Origin: an uncultured Collinsella sp.
Lineage (GTDB): Bacteria; Actinomycetota; Coriobacteriia; Coriobacteriales; Coriobacteriaceae
Reading direction: 5' to 3'
Length of the DNA stretch: 27,076 nt
NCBI GenBank assembly: GCA_938036665.1
Contig: CALHWR010000066.1
Location: 1 to 27,076 of the forward strand
The stretch's first letter is position 1, and the number at the start of each line of letters is the position of its first letter. Below are positions 7,898 to 15,454 of the stretch, piece by piece. The translations under genes were made by a program, and so were the position numbers. A model generated the notes under the pieces. The model made no database searches. It saw nothing but the letters and a program-made list of their open reading frames with translations, and had not been told where the DNA came from.

Positions 7898-8806
7898 ATG
7901 ATTAAACTTGTGCTGACCGATATGGACGATACGCTGATTCCAGCCGGGCATGACGGCGCCAGCGACTACGCCATCGAGGGCATTCATGCCATGCAGGCGG
8001 CTGGTCTGCACTTTGGCCCGGTTTCGGGTCGCCAGCCCTCCGCGATGGGCTGGATGTTCCGCAATCGCGCCGAGTGCTTCTCGACCGGCGCGTTCTGCAA
8101 CGGCCAGGTCATGTTTGTGGACGGCGAGGTGGTAGCCTCGCATGCGACCGACAACGCCGCCCTTATGCGCTTGGCTGACTACTTGGAGCAAGAGACCGAC
8201 GATACGTATCTGAAGGTCTACAGCCTGGGCGATGACTTTTGGAATAACGATGCCTATTGTGTAACGAGCGACCCCGAGCGTGTGCGCCGCGCCATGGAGT
8301 CGGGCGGCAACGCATGGCTCAAGGGCGAAGAGGCCCCGTGCCGTTCTGTCGTCGATGACGCGCCGGTGTTCAAGGCGAATATCTGGAGTGCTCGTTCGCG
8401 TGAGGAGCTCGCGGAGCTACGCGAGCGCGTTGCCGCTGAGGTGCCGGAACTCTCGCTCGTGTTTCCCAACAATCGTGTGCGCCTGTTCGACATTCTTCCA
8501 GCAGGTTGGGACAAGGGTTGCGCCGCGCTGGAGCTGGCGCGCGCTTTGGGCCTGACGTCCGACGAGGTGGCCGTATTTGGCGATTCCGATAACGACCTGC
8601 CCATGATCGGTGCCGTCCCCAACTCCGTTGCAGTCGCCAATGCCAACGAGGCCGTCACGGCTGCCGCGCGCTGGCATATCGGCGCTGCGGCAGACGATGC
8701 GGTTGCCGGGGCTCTGCATCAGATTGCCGCCTGCGCCGCGACGGGGGAGATGCCGTCGTTTATGCGTCAGGCAGATGCGGCGGGTTCGGGTTTCGCGGAC
8801 GTCTAG
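7898..8806 (+). CDS. HAD-superfamily (Cof-type, IIB) phosphatase
   Basis: A 302-residue hydrolase. Motif I is DMDDT (nucleophile Asp8, acid Asp10), motif II is the VSGRQ segment, motif III is the Lys in PAGWDKG, and motif IV is GDSDND. A long insertion between motifs II and III is the C2-type cap, which places it with the Cof/YidA-like IIB phosphatases acting on small phosphorylated metabolites such as sugar phosphates or flavin precursors. The start has GAGGGGG a few nt upstream. It ends 10 nt before a lysR gene and is probably cotranscribed with it. The substrate is not predictable from sequence. Confidence 0.9.
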   Translation: MIKLVLTDMDDTLIPAGHDGASDYAIEGIHAMQAAGLHFGPVSGRQPSAMGWMFRNRAECFSTGAFCNGQVMFVDGEVVASHATDNAALMRLADYLEQETDDTYLKVYSLGDDFWNNDAYCVTSDPERVRRAMESGGNAWLKGEEAPCRSVVDDAPVFKANIWSARSREELAELRERVAAEVPELSLVFPNNRVRLFDILPAGWDKGCAALELARALGLTSDEVAVFGDSDNDLPMIGAVPNSVAVANANEAVTAAARWHIGAAADDAVAGALHQIAACAATGEMPSFMRQADAAGSGFADV

Positions 8807-8816
8807 GGAGGCCATC

Positions 8817-9713
8817 ATGAAGCTTCAACAGCTCAGGTATGTCGTCAAAGTTGCCGAATGCGGCAGCATCACCGAGGCCTCGCGCCGGCTCTTTGTGTCG
8901 CAGCCTTCGATTACCGCGTCGATCCGCGATCTCGAAAACGAGATGGGTGTGCACATCTTTGAGCGCACCAACAAGGGTGTCATTGTGTCCGAGGAGGGCG
9001 AGACCTTCTTGGGCTACGCGCGCCAGGTGCTCGACCAGGCCGATCTGCTTGAAGGCAAGTACAAGGGCGCGTCCGAGCAGGTGCCGCACTTTAGTGTGAG
9101 CTGCCAGCATTATTCCTTTGCCGTCAACGCGTTTGTCGATGTGATCCGTGAGTTCGATGCCGCGCGCTATGACTTTACCCTACGCGAGGAGCAGACCCAC
9201 GAGATTATCGAGGATGTCGCGCACATGAAAAGCGAGCTGGGCATCCTGTATCTGTCCGAGCACAACCGCGAGGTCATCGAGCGCATGCTGGTGGCCAACG
9301 AGCTCGTGTTCGAAGGGCTCTTCTGCGCCACGCCGCATGTCTTTGTGTGCTCCGACCATCCGCTGGCGGACCACGCCAGCGTGACGCTCGAAGATCTCGA
9401 GGACTACCCGTTCCTGTCCTATGAGCAGGGCAGCTATAACTCGTTTTATTATTCCGAGGAACTGACCTCGACCTTTGAGCGTCGCAAGAATATCCGCGTG
9501 CGCGACCGTGCGACGTTGTTCAATCTGGCCATGGGCCTTAACGGCTACACGGTTTGTTCGGGCGTGATCAGCCATGAACTTAACGGCCCCGGCATTATCT
9601 CCATTCCGCTCGATGTAGACGAGTACATGGAGATCGGCATCATCACGCGCAAGAACACGACACTTACGCGCTACGGGCAGGCCTATATCGAAGCGATTCG
9701 TCAGCACATCTAG
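8817..9713 (+). CDS. LysR-family transcriptional regulator
   Basis: A 298-residue regulator. Residues 1-60 form the LysR winged helix-turn-helix (MKLQQLRYVVKVAECGSITEA, then LFVSQPSITASIRDLE). The rest is the periplasmic-binding-protein-like effector domain. ATG 8817 has GGGAGG 6 nt upstream and is 10 nt after the HAD stop, so the two are likely one operon. The next gene on the same strand is a MetE-like methyltransferase whose upstream region carries dyads of LysR type (9760-9782). By analogy with MetR this protein may control that gene, but this is inferred from position only. Confidence 0.92.
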   Translation: MKLQQLRYVVKVAECGSITEASRRLFVSQPSITASIRDLENEMGVHIFERTNKGVIVSEEGETFLGYARQVLDQADLLEGKYKGASEQVPHFSVSCQHYSFAVNAFVDVIREFDAARYDFTLREEQTHEIIEDVAHMKSELGILYLSEHNREVIERMLVANELVFEGLFCATPHVFVCSDHPLADHASVTLEDLEDYPFLSYEQGSYNSFYYSEELTSTFERRKNIRVRDRATLFNLAMGLNGYTVCSGVISHELNGPGIISIPLDVDEYMEIGIITRKNTTLTRYGQAYIEAIRQHI

Positions 9714-9754
9714 ACTGCTGCGTTCTGCACGGGTCAAATCTCTTTATGGCAGTC

Positions 9755-9828
9755 CAAACTGATATAGGAAGCATCTATATCAAACTGTTATAAACATATA
9801 TTTTACGATGTCCATATGAGCGCTCATA
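9755..9828. promoter_or_regulatory. Dyad cluster upstream of the MetE-like gene
   Basis: Three signals lie in the 155-nt gap: TGATATAG / CTATATCA (9760-9767, 9775-9782), a perfect 8-bp inverted repeat with 7-nt spacer; a direct repeat CAAACTGNTATA at 9755 and 9781; and a perfect 14-bp palindrome TATGAGCGCTCATA at 9815-9828. The AT-rich stretch between them probably holds the promoter. The first dyad fits a LysR-type site and the neighbouring lysR product is the obvious candidate ligand. Confidence 0.55.
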
Positions 9829-9868
9829 CTCTGTCCCAGTAAAGCAACCAATGCAAAGGGAGATATCT

Positions 9869-11002
9869 ATGAGCACTTCGATTCAACCGAACGCGCCGTT
9901 TCGTGCCGATATCGTCGGCAGTTTTCTTCGTCCGCAGGCTGTAAAGGACGCCCGTGCCGCCTATGTCGCGGGTAAACTCGACGCTTCCGGCCTTAAGGCC
10001 GTCGAGGACGAGGCCATCCGCGACTTAGTGGCCAAGCAGAAGGCTGCCGGCCTGCAGGTGATTACCGATGGCGAGTTCCGCCGCAGCTACTGGCACCTCG
10101 ATTTTATGTGGGGCCTCAACGGCATTGAGCGCCGCGCCTCGCGCACGGGCTACATGTTCCACGATGAGGAGACTACCGCCGACACCGCCGTGGTAACCGG
10201 TCCCATTAGCGGCGAGAATCATCCGTTCGTCGAGCACTTCAAATTTATCAAGTCGCTCGAGGGAGAGGGCCAGGTCGCGCGCCAGACCATTCCGGCGCCG
10301 ATCCAGACGTTCTCCGAAGTCACACTCGACCGCTGCGATGGCCAGCAGGAGAGTCTGCACGCCGTCTACAAGACCGACGAAGAGCTCGTCGATGCCATTG
10401 CCGCAGCATACCGCACCGTGATTGCTGACCTGTATGCCGCGGGCTGCCGCAACATCCAGTTTGATGACTGCACCTGGGGCATCTACTGCGATACCGATTT
10501 TGTTGCCAAAACCGGCATGAGCCCGGTCGACCTGCAAAAGGTAAGCGAGCTGGGCGTGGCGCTCAACAATGCCGCCATCGCGGGCAAGCCCGACGATCTG
10601 GTCATCAACACGCACGTGTGCCGCGGCAACTATCACTCCACGTATGCCTTCGAGGGTGGTTATGATCCCATTGCACCGTACCTGTTTGCGCGCGAGGATG
10701 TCGACGCGTTCTATCTTGAGTTCGATACGCCGCGCGCCGGTGGCTTTGAGCCGCTCAAGTACGTCGCTCCCGGCAAGAAGGTCGTGCTGGGCCTGGTGAC
10801 CACCAAGGCGCCAGAGCTCGAGGGCGAGGATGCCATCGTCGAGCGCATCCGCGAAGCTGCAAAGTACGTACCGCTCGAGAACCTGTACCTGTCGCCCCAG
10901 TGCGGCTTTGCCAGCTGCGAGATCGGCAACAAACTGACCGAGGACGAACAGTGGGCAAAGATCGCGCTGGTCAAGCGCATTTCCGAGCGCGTTTGGAAGT
11001 AA
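9869..11002 (+). CDS. MetE C-terminal-like homocysteine methyltransferase (YxjG/YxjH type)
   Basis: A 377-residue stand-alone version of the catalytic half of cobalamin-independent methionine synthase. Recognisable parts are RADIVGSFLRP, TDGEFRRSYWHLDF, QFDDCTWG and the zinc ligands His249 and Cys251 in HVCRGN, Glu284 in YLEFD and Cys345 in SPQCGF; the Glu-Cys spacing of 61 residues equals that in E. coli MetE. It should transfer a methyl group to homocysteine or a related thiol. The folate-binding N-terminal half of true MetE is absent, so the methyl donor is unclear. ATG 9869 (GGGAG 8 nt upstream) is preferred to the ATG at 9851. Probably controlled by the upstream LysR protein. Confidence 0.88.
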   Translation: MSTSIQPNAPFRADIVGSFLRPQAVKDARAAYVAGKLDASGLKAVEDEAIRDLVAKQKAAGLQVITDGEFRRSYWHLDFMWGLNGIERRASRTGYMFHDEETTADTAVVTGPISGENHPFVEHFKFIKSLEGEGQVARQTIPAPIQTFSEVTLDRCDGQQESLHAVYKTDEELVDAIAAAYRTVIADLYAAGCRNIQFDDCTWGIYCDTDFVAKTGMSPVDLQKVSELGVALNNAAIAGKPDDLVINTHVCRGNYHSTYAFEGGYDPIAPYLFAREDVDAFYLEFDTPRAGGFEPLKYVAPGKKVVLGLVTTKAPELEGEDAIVERIREAAKYVPLENLYLSPQCGFASCEIGNKLTEDEQWAKIALVKRISERVWK

Positions 11003-11124
11003 CGCTACCGTTTGCAGGTGACGGCGCGTGCGAGACATGGCATATCACGTACAATGGTTCGGATCGTATCGTTCGGGCAGGTTATCCGATATGCCTGATC
11101 GCCCTTCCATTCGAAAGGACATCC

Positions 11125-12459
11125 ATGTCCCAGTCTTCGACGCCCGCCGTCGCCGATGCCATCTACGATGCGTCATCGCTCGGCCGTCCGCGCATGTTTT
11201 TGCTCGGCCTGCAGCATCTGTTTGCCATGTTTGGCGCCACGGTGCTGGTGCCCGTGCTCACCGGCCTCTCGGTGTCGGCAACGCTTTTGTTTGCCGGCTT
11301 GGGCACGCTGCTGTTCCACTTCCTGTCGCGTGGTAAGGTGCCGGCATTTTTGGGCTCATCGTTTGCCTTTATTGCCGGTTATGCCGCGATTGCGCCCAAC
11401 GGCGAGGCCGAGCTTTTGCCCTACGCCTGCCTGGGCGTTGCCTGCGCCGGTCTACTCTATCCGGTACTTGCGGCACTCTTCCGCGCGTTTGGCGCCAAGC
11501 GCGTCATGCGCTTCTTTCCGCCGGTAGTGACGGGCCCCATCGTCATTTCCATCGGCTTGATTCTGGCGAGCTCCGCTATTGCCAACTGCCAGACCAACTG
11601 GCTTGTGGCTGTTATTGCCGTTGCCGTTATCGTGATCTGCAACATTTGGGGTCGCGGCATGGTTAAGATCGTGCCGATCCTGCTGGGCGTCGTGGTGAGC
11701 TATACCGTTGCCGCCGCGTTGGGTGAGGTCGATTTTTCGGGCGTTGCCGCCGCGCCGTGGGTCGGTCTTCCCATCGTGTGGGACAACACCGTGTTTGCAC
11801 TCTTTGGGCCGCAGTTCGACAGCGGCCTTGCCACGACCGCCATCATCACCATTATGCCGCTGGCCTTTGCGACCATGATCGAGCATATCGGTGATATCTC
11901 GGCTATCGGCTCCACTTGCGAGCGTAACTACATCGCCGATCCCGGCCTGCATCGCACGCTGCTCGGCGACGGCCTTGCCACGATCCTGGCTTCGCTCTTT
12001 GGCGCTCCGGCCAACACCACGTATGGTGAGAACACCGGCGTGCTTGCCCTGACGCGTGTGTTTGACCCGCGCGTGATTCGCATTGCCGCGTGCTGCGCCA
12101 TCGTGCTTTCGTTCTGCCCCAAGTTCGCGGCTGTCATTGCGGCCATGCCGGCGTGTGTAATCGGCGGTGTGTCGCTCGTGCTCTATGGCATGATCAGCGC
12201 CGTGGGCGTTCGCAACCTCATCGAGAACCAGGTCGATTTCCAGAACAACCGCAACGTGCTGGTGGCTGCACTGGTACTCGTGCTTTCGCTCGGCATCGCG
12301 TACAGCACCGCCGGCGCCATCGCGCTGGAGTTGGGCGGCGTGACGATTTCGCTTTCCGGCCTTGCAGTGGGCTCGCTGGTGGGTATCGTGCTCAATGCGA
12401 TTCTGCCGGGTAATGACTTTGAGTTTGATGTCTCGGAACTCGAAGGGTCTGCCGAATAG
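11125..12459 (+). CDS. uraA: Uracil permease, NCS2 family
   Basis: A 444-residue membrane protein with about 14 hydrophobic segments. It carries the UraA-type signatures: the GLQHLFAMFGATVLVP N-terminal segment, the ATMIEHIGDI stretch with the substrate-binding Glu, and GAPANTTYGENTGV, which is close to the E. coli UraA sequence in the second half-helix region. It imports uracil with protons. The start ATG 11125 has AAAGGA upstream and follows a 122-nt gap after the MetE-like gene; I see no pyrimidine-responsive element in that gap. It ends before a bidirectional terminator shared with the convergent esterase. Confidence 0.93.
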   Translation: MSQSSTPAVADAIYDASSLGRPRMFLLGLQHLFAMFGATVLVPVLTGLSVSATLLFAGLGTLLFHFLSRGKVPAFLGSSFAFIAGYAAIAPNGEAELLPYACLGVACAGLLYPVLAALFRAFGAKRVMRFFPPVVTGPIVISIGLILASSAIANCQTNWLVAVIAVAVIVICNIWGRGMVKIVPILLGVVVSYTVAAALGEVDFSGVAAAPWVGLPIVWDNTVFALFGPQFDSGLATTAIITIMPLAFATMIEHIGDISAIGSTCERNYIADPGLHRTLLGDGLATILASLFGAPANTTYGENTGVLALTRVFDPRVIRIAACCAIVLSFCPKFAAVIAAMPACVIGGVSLVLYGMISAVGVRNLIENQVDFQNNRNVLVAALVLVLSLGIAYSTAGAIALELGGVTISLSGLAVGSLVGIVLNAILPGNDFEFDVSELEGSAE

Positions 12460-12479
12460 CAGCTGTGTCCAACTCAGTT

Positions 12480-12522
12480 AAAAAAGCCGGCCAAGCGTCC
12501 GATGCGCATGGCCGGCTTTTTA
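12480..12522. terminator. Bidirectional terminator between uraA and the esterase gene
   Basis: AAAAAGCCGGCC (12481-12492) and GGCCGGCTTTTT (12510-12521) form a perfect 12-bp inverted repeat with A- and T-tracts at the ends. It serves uraA on the plus strand and the esterase gene on the minus strand, whose TAA stop (12520-12522) lies inside the tract. Confidence 0.92.
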
Positions 12523-13185
12523 GTGCGCAAGAACCCAGTGGATGCCACGCGCCATGCGCAGGTCGGTTTGGGCAAAGTGGTTGCCGGGGTTGAGTTCCAG
12601 TGTTGTGAGGATGCCGCGCTCAACGAGCAACGTTTCCATTGCGCGCGTGTCGTCAAGTACGTGCCGCATCATGCGGTTGGGCGTCTTGGTTTCCTTTTTG
12701 CCGAGCGACAGGTAGACGGCGTCGGGCGTAACTGCCATCGCGTGCTCGTGAGCATAGTCGATAAAGCCAGGAAACCACAGGGACCCCGATGCGCTTGCGG
12801 CGCGGTCAAAGGCATCGGTTTGCCAGAGGGCCCAAAGCGAAAAGAGACCCGCCAGCGAATAACCGGCAATGCCACGCCAAGCAGGTGGCTGTGGGAGCGA
12901 TAATTCGACCTTTGGGATTATCCGGTTCAGTAACTCATCAAGAAAACCGGCAGCTTGGCCGCCGAAAGGCTCGGCATCGCGCACGGTCCCGTCGCATTCC
13001 CAGGGACTCAGCTCGCGATTCCAATCGAGCCCGCCAATGGCGACAAGGGTGAACGGTGGACAGCCGAGCTCTCGGCAGCGTTCATAAACCTCCGTGCCGT
13101 CGCCCATGACCACGGGAAGATAGATGACTGGTGCGCTTTCGGCATGCTGTGCATGAACGGTTATCTGCTTTTGATGCGCTTCCAT
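12520..13185 (-). CDS. Alpha/beta-hydrolase esterase (esterase D / IroE-like)
   Basis: A 221-residue hydrolase. The nucleophile elbow is GYSLAG (Ser110) and the catalytic His is probably His203 in NPGNHF; an acidic partner lies in between. The VAIGGLDWNRELSPWE segment and GSLWFPGF are typical of the esterase D-like family that includes siderophore esterases and acyl-CoA or ester hydrolases. No signal peptide, so it is cytosolic. ATG 13185 with a GAGAG box upstream is preferred; an in-frame GTG 48 nt further upstream has no ribosome binding site. No iron-uptake genes are near, so a siderophore role is not supported. It shares its 3' terminator with convergent uraA. Confidence 0.8.
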   Translation of the reverse strand: MEAHQKQITVHAQHAESAPVIYLPVVMGDGTEVYERCRELGCPPFTLVAIGGLDWNRELSPWECDGTVRDAEPFGGQAAGFLDELLNRIIPKVELSLPQPPAWRGIAGYSLAGLFSLWALWQTDAFDRAASASGSLWFPGFIDYAHEHAMAVTPDAVYLSLGKKETKTPNRMMRHVLDDTRAMETLLVERGILTTLELNPGNHFAQTDLRMARGIHWVLAH

Positions 13186-13297
13186 GACGGGCTTCTCTCG
13201 GCGTTGTGATATCGACGGCCCCCATTGTCGCACGCCGGCTCATGCAGGTTGGGCTAGACCAAAGACAATCTCGTGCATACCCTGCGGACGCATATGG

Positions 13298-13335
13298 AAA
13301 ACGCCACCGCCGGAGGGGAGCTCGGCGGTGGCGTT
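13298..13335 (-). terminator. Terminator of the downstream surface-protein gene
   Basis: AACGCCACCGCC (13300-13311) and GGCGGTGGCGTT (13324-13335) form a perfect 12-bp stem. On the minus strand it is followed by TTTT (plus 13298-13301). It lies 58 nt after the stop of the surface-protein gene at 13393. Confidence 0.88.
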
Positions 13336-13392
13336 GTTAAACGGTGCTGGGACTCGGAGCCTTCGCGGGAGCTGCCATGTGCGCAGAGGCGT

Positions 13393-15183
13393 CTAAGAGC
13401 GCTTGCGGCTCGCCATGGTGCCTGCGGCGATAGCGGCTGTTCCCGCAAGGACGGTTGCCACGATGGCCGCACCCGAGGTGTCGCCGGTTGCCGCGAGCAC
13501 GCCGGTAGTCTTGGCTTTCGTGATTGAAGCCGCAACGGCCTTGGTCGGCTTTGAGCCCTCAGGCTTGGGGTTCTGCTTGGACTCCGCGGGCTTGCTTTCT
13601 GCGGGCTTGGTCTCGTCGGGCTTGGGGTCTTCCGGCTTGGCTGCCTCGGGAGGTGCGATGACCATGCTCTTGGCGACAGCTTCGTTATAGGGGGAGTCGA
13701 TCACAGCGTCGCCCGTGCCGATGGCTTGGCCTGCCTCGTAGATGCCGTCACGGAGCTTGCGATAGTCAATGACCTTGCCGCCTTCGGGCGTCTGGATGGC
13801 GGCGTTCTCAATCTTGATGGTGCCGATTGCCTTGCCGTCAGCGCTCATGGCACGGGCAAAGATTGCCGCTGTATCTCCTTCGGCCGTTACCTTGCTGCGG
13901 ATGATCGAGATGACTGCGGGTGTGACGCCCTCGCTGGTCTGGGCGATGATGCCGATGTTCTCGCCTTGGGGCTCGGGGCTCGTCTCACCATCTTGGTTTT
14001 CGCTGTAGGGGATGGGGCCGTCGCCGTTCTCGACATAGCGGGCTATGGCCTTGACAACGGAGTCGCTGATGTAGATGTGGCCACCCTCCTCGTTGGGTCG
14101 ATCGTTTCTGGTGGAGAATGCAGCCGAAACCTCGCCTTCCGCAAACGCGTCCACGGTGGAGCCGTTCTTGACGACGATATCGTCTTGGTAGGTGAAGAGG
14201 GCAATGGCGCCACCGTATCTGCCTTTACTTGTGCGGACTGTCACGTTTGCATGATCGAGTGTGATGCCCTTGTGGGCATAGACGCCATATTCAACACCGT
14301 TTGCGTTGAGGGAGGCGTTTGTGGCTGCGAGGCTGCCCTTGGCCTCGACGGCGGCGTCTTTCTCGGAGCTCGCCTTGACCTGGCTGCCGTCCGAGATATT
14401 GATGTTGCCGCCGCTCCAAATGGCCTCACCATCGGCTGAGCTTGCCTCGACTGTGCCGCCACCCTTGATGGTGAGGTTCTTGTCGGTTCCGATACCCTTG
14501 TCCTTGGTAGCCCTGGCGGTGACGGCCCCGCTGTCGTCAATCGTGATATTGCCGTTTGCCCTGATGCCATCCGATACGCCCGTGGCGTTGACGTTGCCCG
14601 AACCTTTGATAGCGAGATCGCCCTCGGCGTCGATGGCATCAAACCCAGCGCTCGTGGCGTTGACGGATCCGGCTCCGTCGATGTTGATATTACCCGTGGA
14701 GAGGATAGCGTCCTCAGTAGATGTCACGCTGAGCGTGCTGCCCGCGTCGCCTTGGATATTGAGCTCGGCGTTCTCATTCTTGCCATGAGAAGCCTTGATG
14801 CCTTCGATCCAGTCGGCAGTGACGATGTTGTTTCCCGAGTAATTCACGTTGAGCTTGCCTGCGGCCTGGATCTCGCCGCCGTTATAGTTGTTGAGCTTCA
14901 AGTCGTCGGCGCCGTCCCACGACCAGGTGCCGGTCTCGTCGCCCGCCGCAGTGCCGGCGTTGTATTTGGTTTCGCCGACCTTGACCCATTCCGCCGCGAG
15001 CGAGACGCTCGGCATGAGCAGCGAGCTCACCGTGAGCGCGCACACGGCGCCTACGACGATGCGGCGCGTCACGCGGCGCCAGCTGCCGTGCGCGAGTCCT
15101 ATGCGACGGCGAACGTCGGGTTCGGCAACATGGGTTCCGGCGGTAGTGTCATTGCGTTTGGGGGTCGTGAACAAGGCTGCCAT
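13393..15183 (-). CDS. Sortase-anchored beta-helix surface protein, copy B
   Basis: A 596-residue secreted protein. The N-terminus has a long basic region and then a signal peptide hydrophobic core (about 42-62) ending SLAAEW. Residues about 75-330 contain repeats of about 23 residues of the form G-N-I-x-I-x-G-x-G-x-V-x-A-x(4)-D-A-I, read as rungs of a right-handed beta-helix like the Cthe_2159 carbohydrate-binding family. A conserved block with HIYISDSVVKAIARY and KVIDYR follows, then a Pro/Lys/Glu-rich wall-spanning stretch. The C-terminus is LAATGDTS, a hydrophobic helix and RKRS: a sorting signal with LAATG in place of LPxTG. ATG 15183 has GGGAG 6 nt upstream; a longer frame reaching 15345 is not coding. 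It is a tandem paralogue of the gene at 15455-17230. Ligand unknown; binding of a gut polysaccharide or mucin glycan is a guess. Confidence 0.85.
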   Translation of the reverse strand: MAALFTTPKRNDTTAGTHVAEPDVRRRIGLAHGSWRRVTRRIVVGAVCALTVSSLLMPSVSLAAEWVKVGETKYNAGTAAGDETGTWSWDGADDLKLNNYNGGEIQAAGKLNVNYSGNNIVTADWIEGIKASHGKNENAELNIQGDAGSTLSVTSTEDAILSTGNINIDGAGSVNATSAGFDAIDAEGDLAIKGSGNVNATGVSDGIRANGNITIDDSGAVTARATKDKGIGTDKNLTIKGGGTVEASSADGEAIWSGGNINISDGSQVKASSEKDAAVEAKGSLAATNASLNANGVEYGVYAHKGITLDHANVTVRTSKGRYGGAIALFTYQDDIVVKNGSTVDAFAEGEVSAAFSTRNDRPNEEGGHIYISDSVVKAIARYVENGDGPIPYSENQDGETSPEPQGENIGIIAQTSEGVTPAVISIIRSKVTAEGDTAAIFARAMSADGKAIGTIKIENAAIQTPEGGKVIDYRKLRDGIYEAGQAIGTGDAVIDSPYNEAVAKSMVIAPPEAAKPEDPKPDETKPAESKPAESKQNPKPEGSKPTKAVAASITKAKTTGVLAATGDTSGAAIVATVLAGTAAIAAGTMASRKRS

Positions 15184-15257
15184 GGTTGCTCCCGTTCTCA
15201 TAGGGCCTATACGGCTAGATTCAGCGTATCTGCTGGATGTTGCCGGCGGTAGTGCCG

Positions 15258-15279
15258 TTTGGAGGGCAAAATGGCCAAA
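15258..15279. promoter_or_regulatory. Conserved upstream dyad of surface-protein copy B
   Basis: TTTGG (15258-15262) and CCAAA (15275-15279) flank GAGGGCAAAATGG. The same block occurs upstream of copy A at 17305-17326, there as TTTGGA / TCCAAA. The upstream regions were duplicated together, so conservation alone is weak support for function. Confidence 0.35.
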
Positions 15280-15327
15280 ATGGGGGAGAAATAGGCCGCA
15301 CGCCGGCGCAGGGACCGACGCTAAAAG

Positions 15328-15361
15328 AAAAGCGCGGGGCCGCATGGCGACTCCGCGCTTT
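15328..15361 (-). terminator. Duplicated terminator after surface-protein copy A
   Basis: AAAGCGCGG (15329-15337) and CCGCGCTTT (15353-15361) form a 9-bp stem, with more A on the plus strand to the left (T on the minus strand). It is a slightly decayed copy of the permease terminator at 17376-17412, and now ends transcription from copy A at 15455. Confidence 0.8.
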
Positions 15362-15387
15362 ATTGTTCAGCTTTTGCAGCCTTGCCC

Positions 15388-15433
15388 TTACGCTACGAAG
15401 AAGTAGACGGGGAAGGCAAGGGCTGCGATCCAC
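15388..15433 (-). pseudogene. Remnant of the AzgA-type permease 3' end
   Basis: Read on the minus strand this encodes WIAALAFPVYFFVA and a TAA stop, which matches the last 14 codons of the permease at 17439-17483 (WIAALAFLVYFFVA) with one residue change. It has no start and no upstream gene body. It marks the edge of a tandem duplication that carried the permease tail, its terminator and the surface-protein gene. The homology ends sharply at about 15433/15434. Confidence 0.9.
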
Positions 15434-15454
15434 CCGTCCTGTGCGAAAAAGTGT

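Noticed and set aside
10025..11038. 337-codon minus-strand open frame opposite the MetE-like gene
   Set aside because: The plus strand carries the zinc ligands and conserved family motifs; the minus frame has no recognisable domain.
11039..11095. GGCATATC / GATATGCC inverted repeat before uraA
   Set aside because: The arms are 8 bp with a 41-nt gap, which can arise by chance; nothing else supports a regulatory role.
13403..15252. Long plus-strand open frames opposite the surface-protein genes
   Set aside because: They mirror the minus-strand repeats, have odd composition, no ribosome binding sites and no domains. The minus-strand reading has a signal peptide, rungs and sorting signal.
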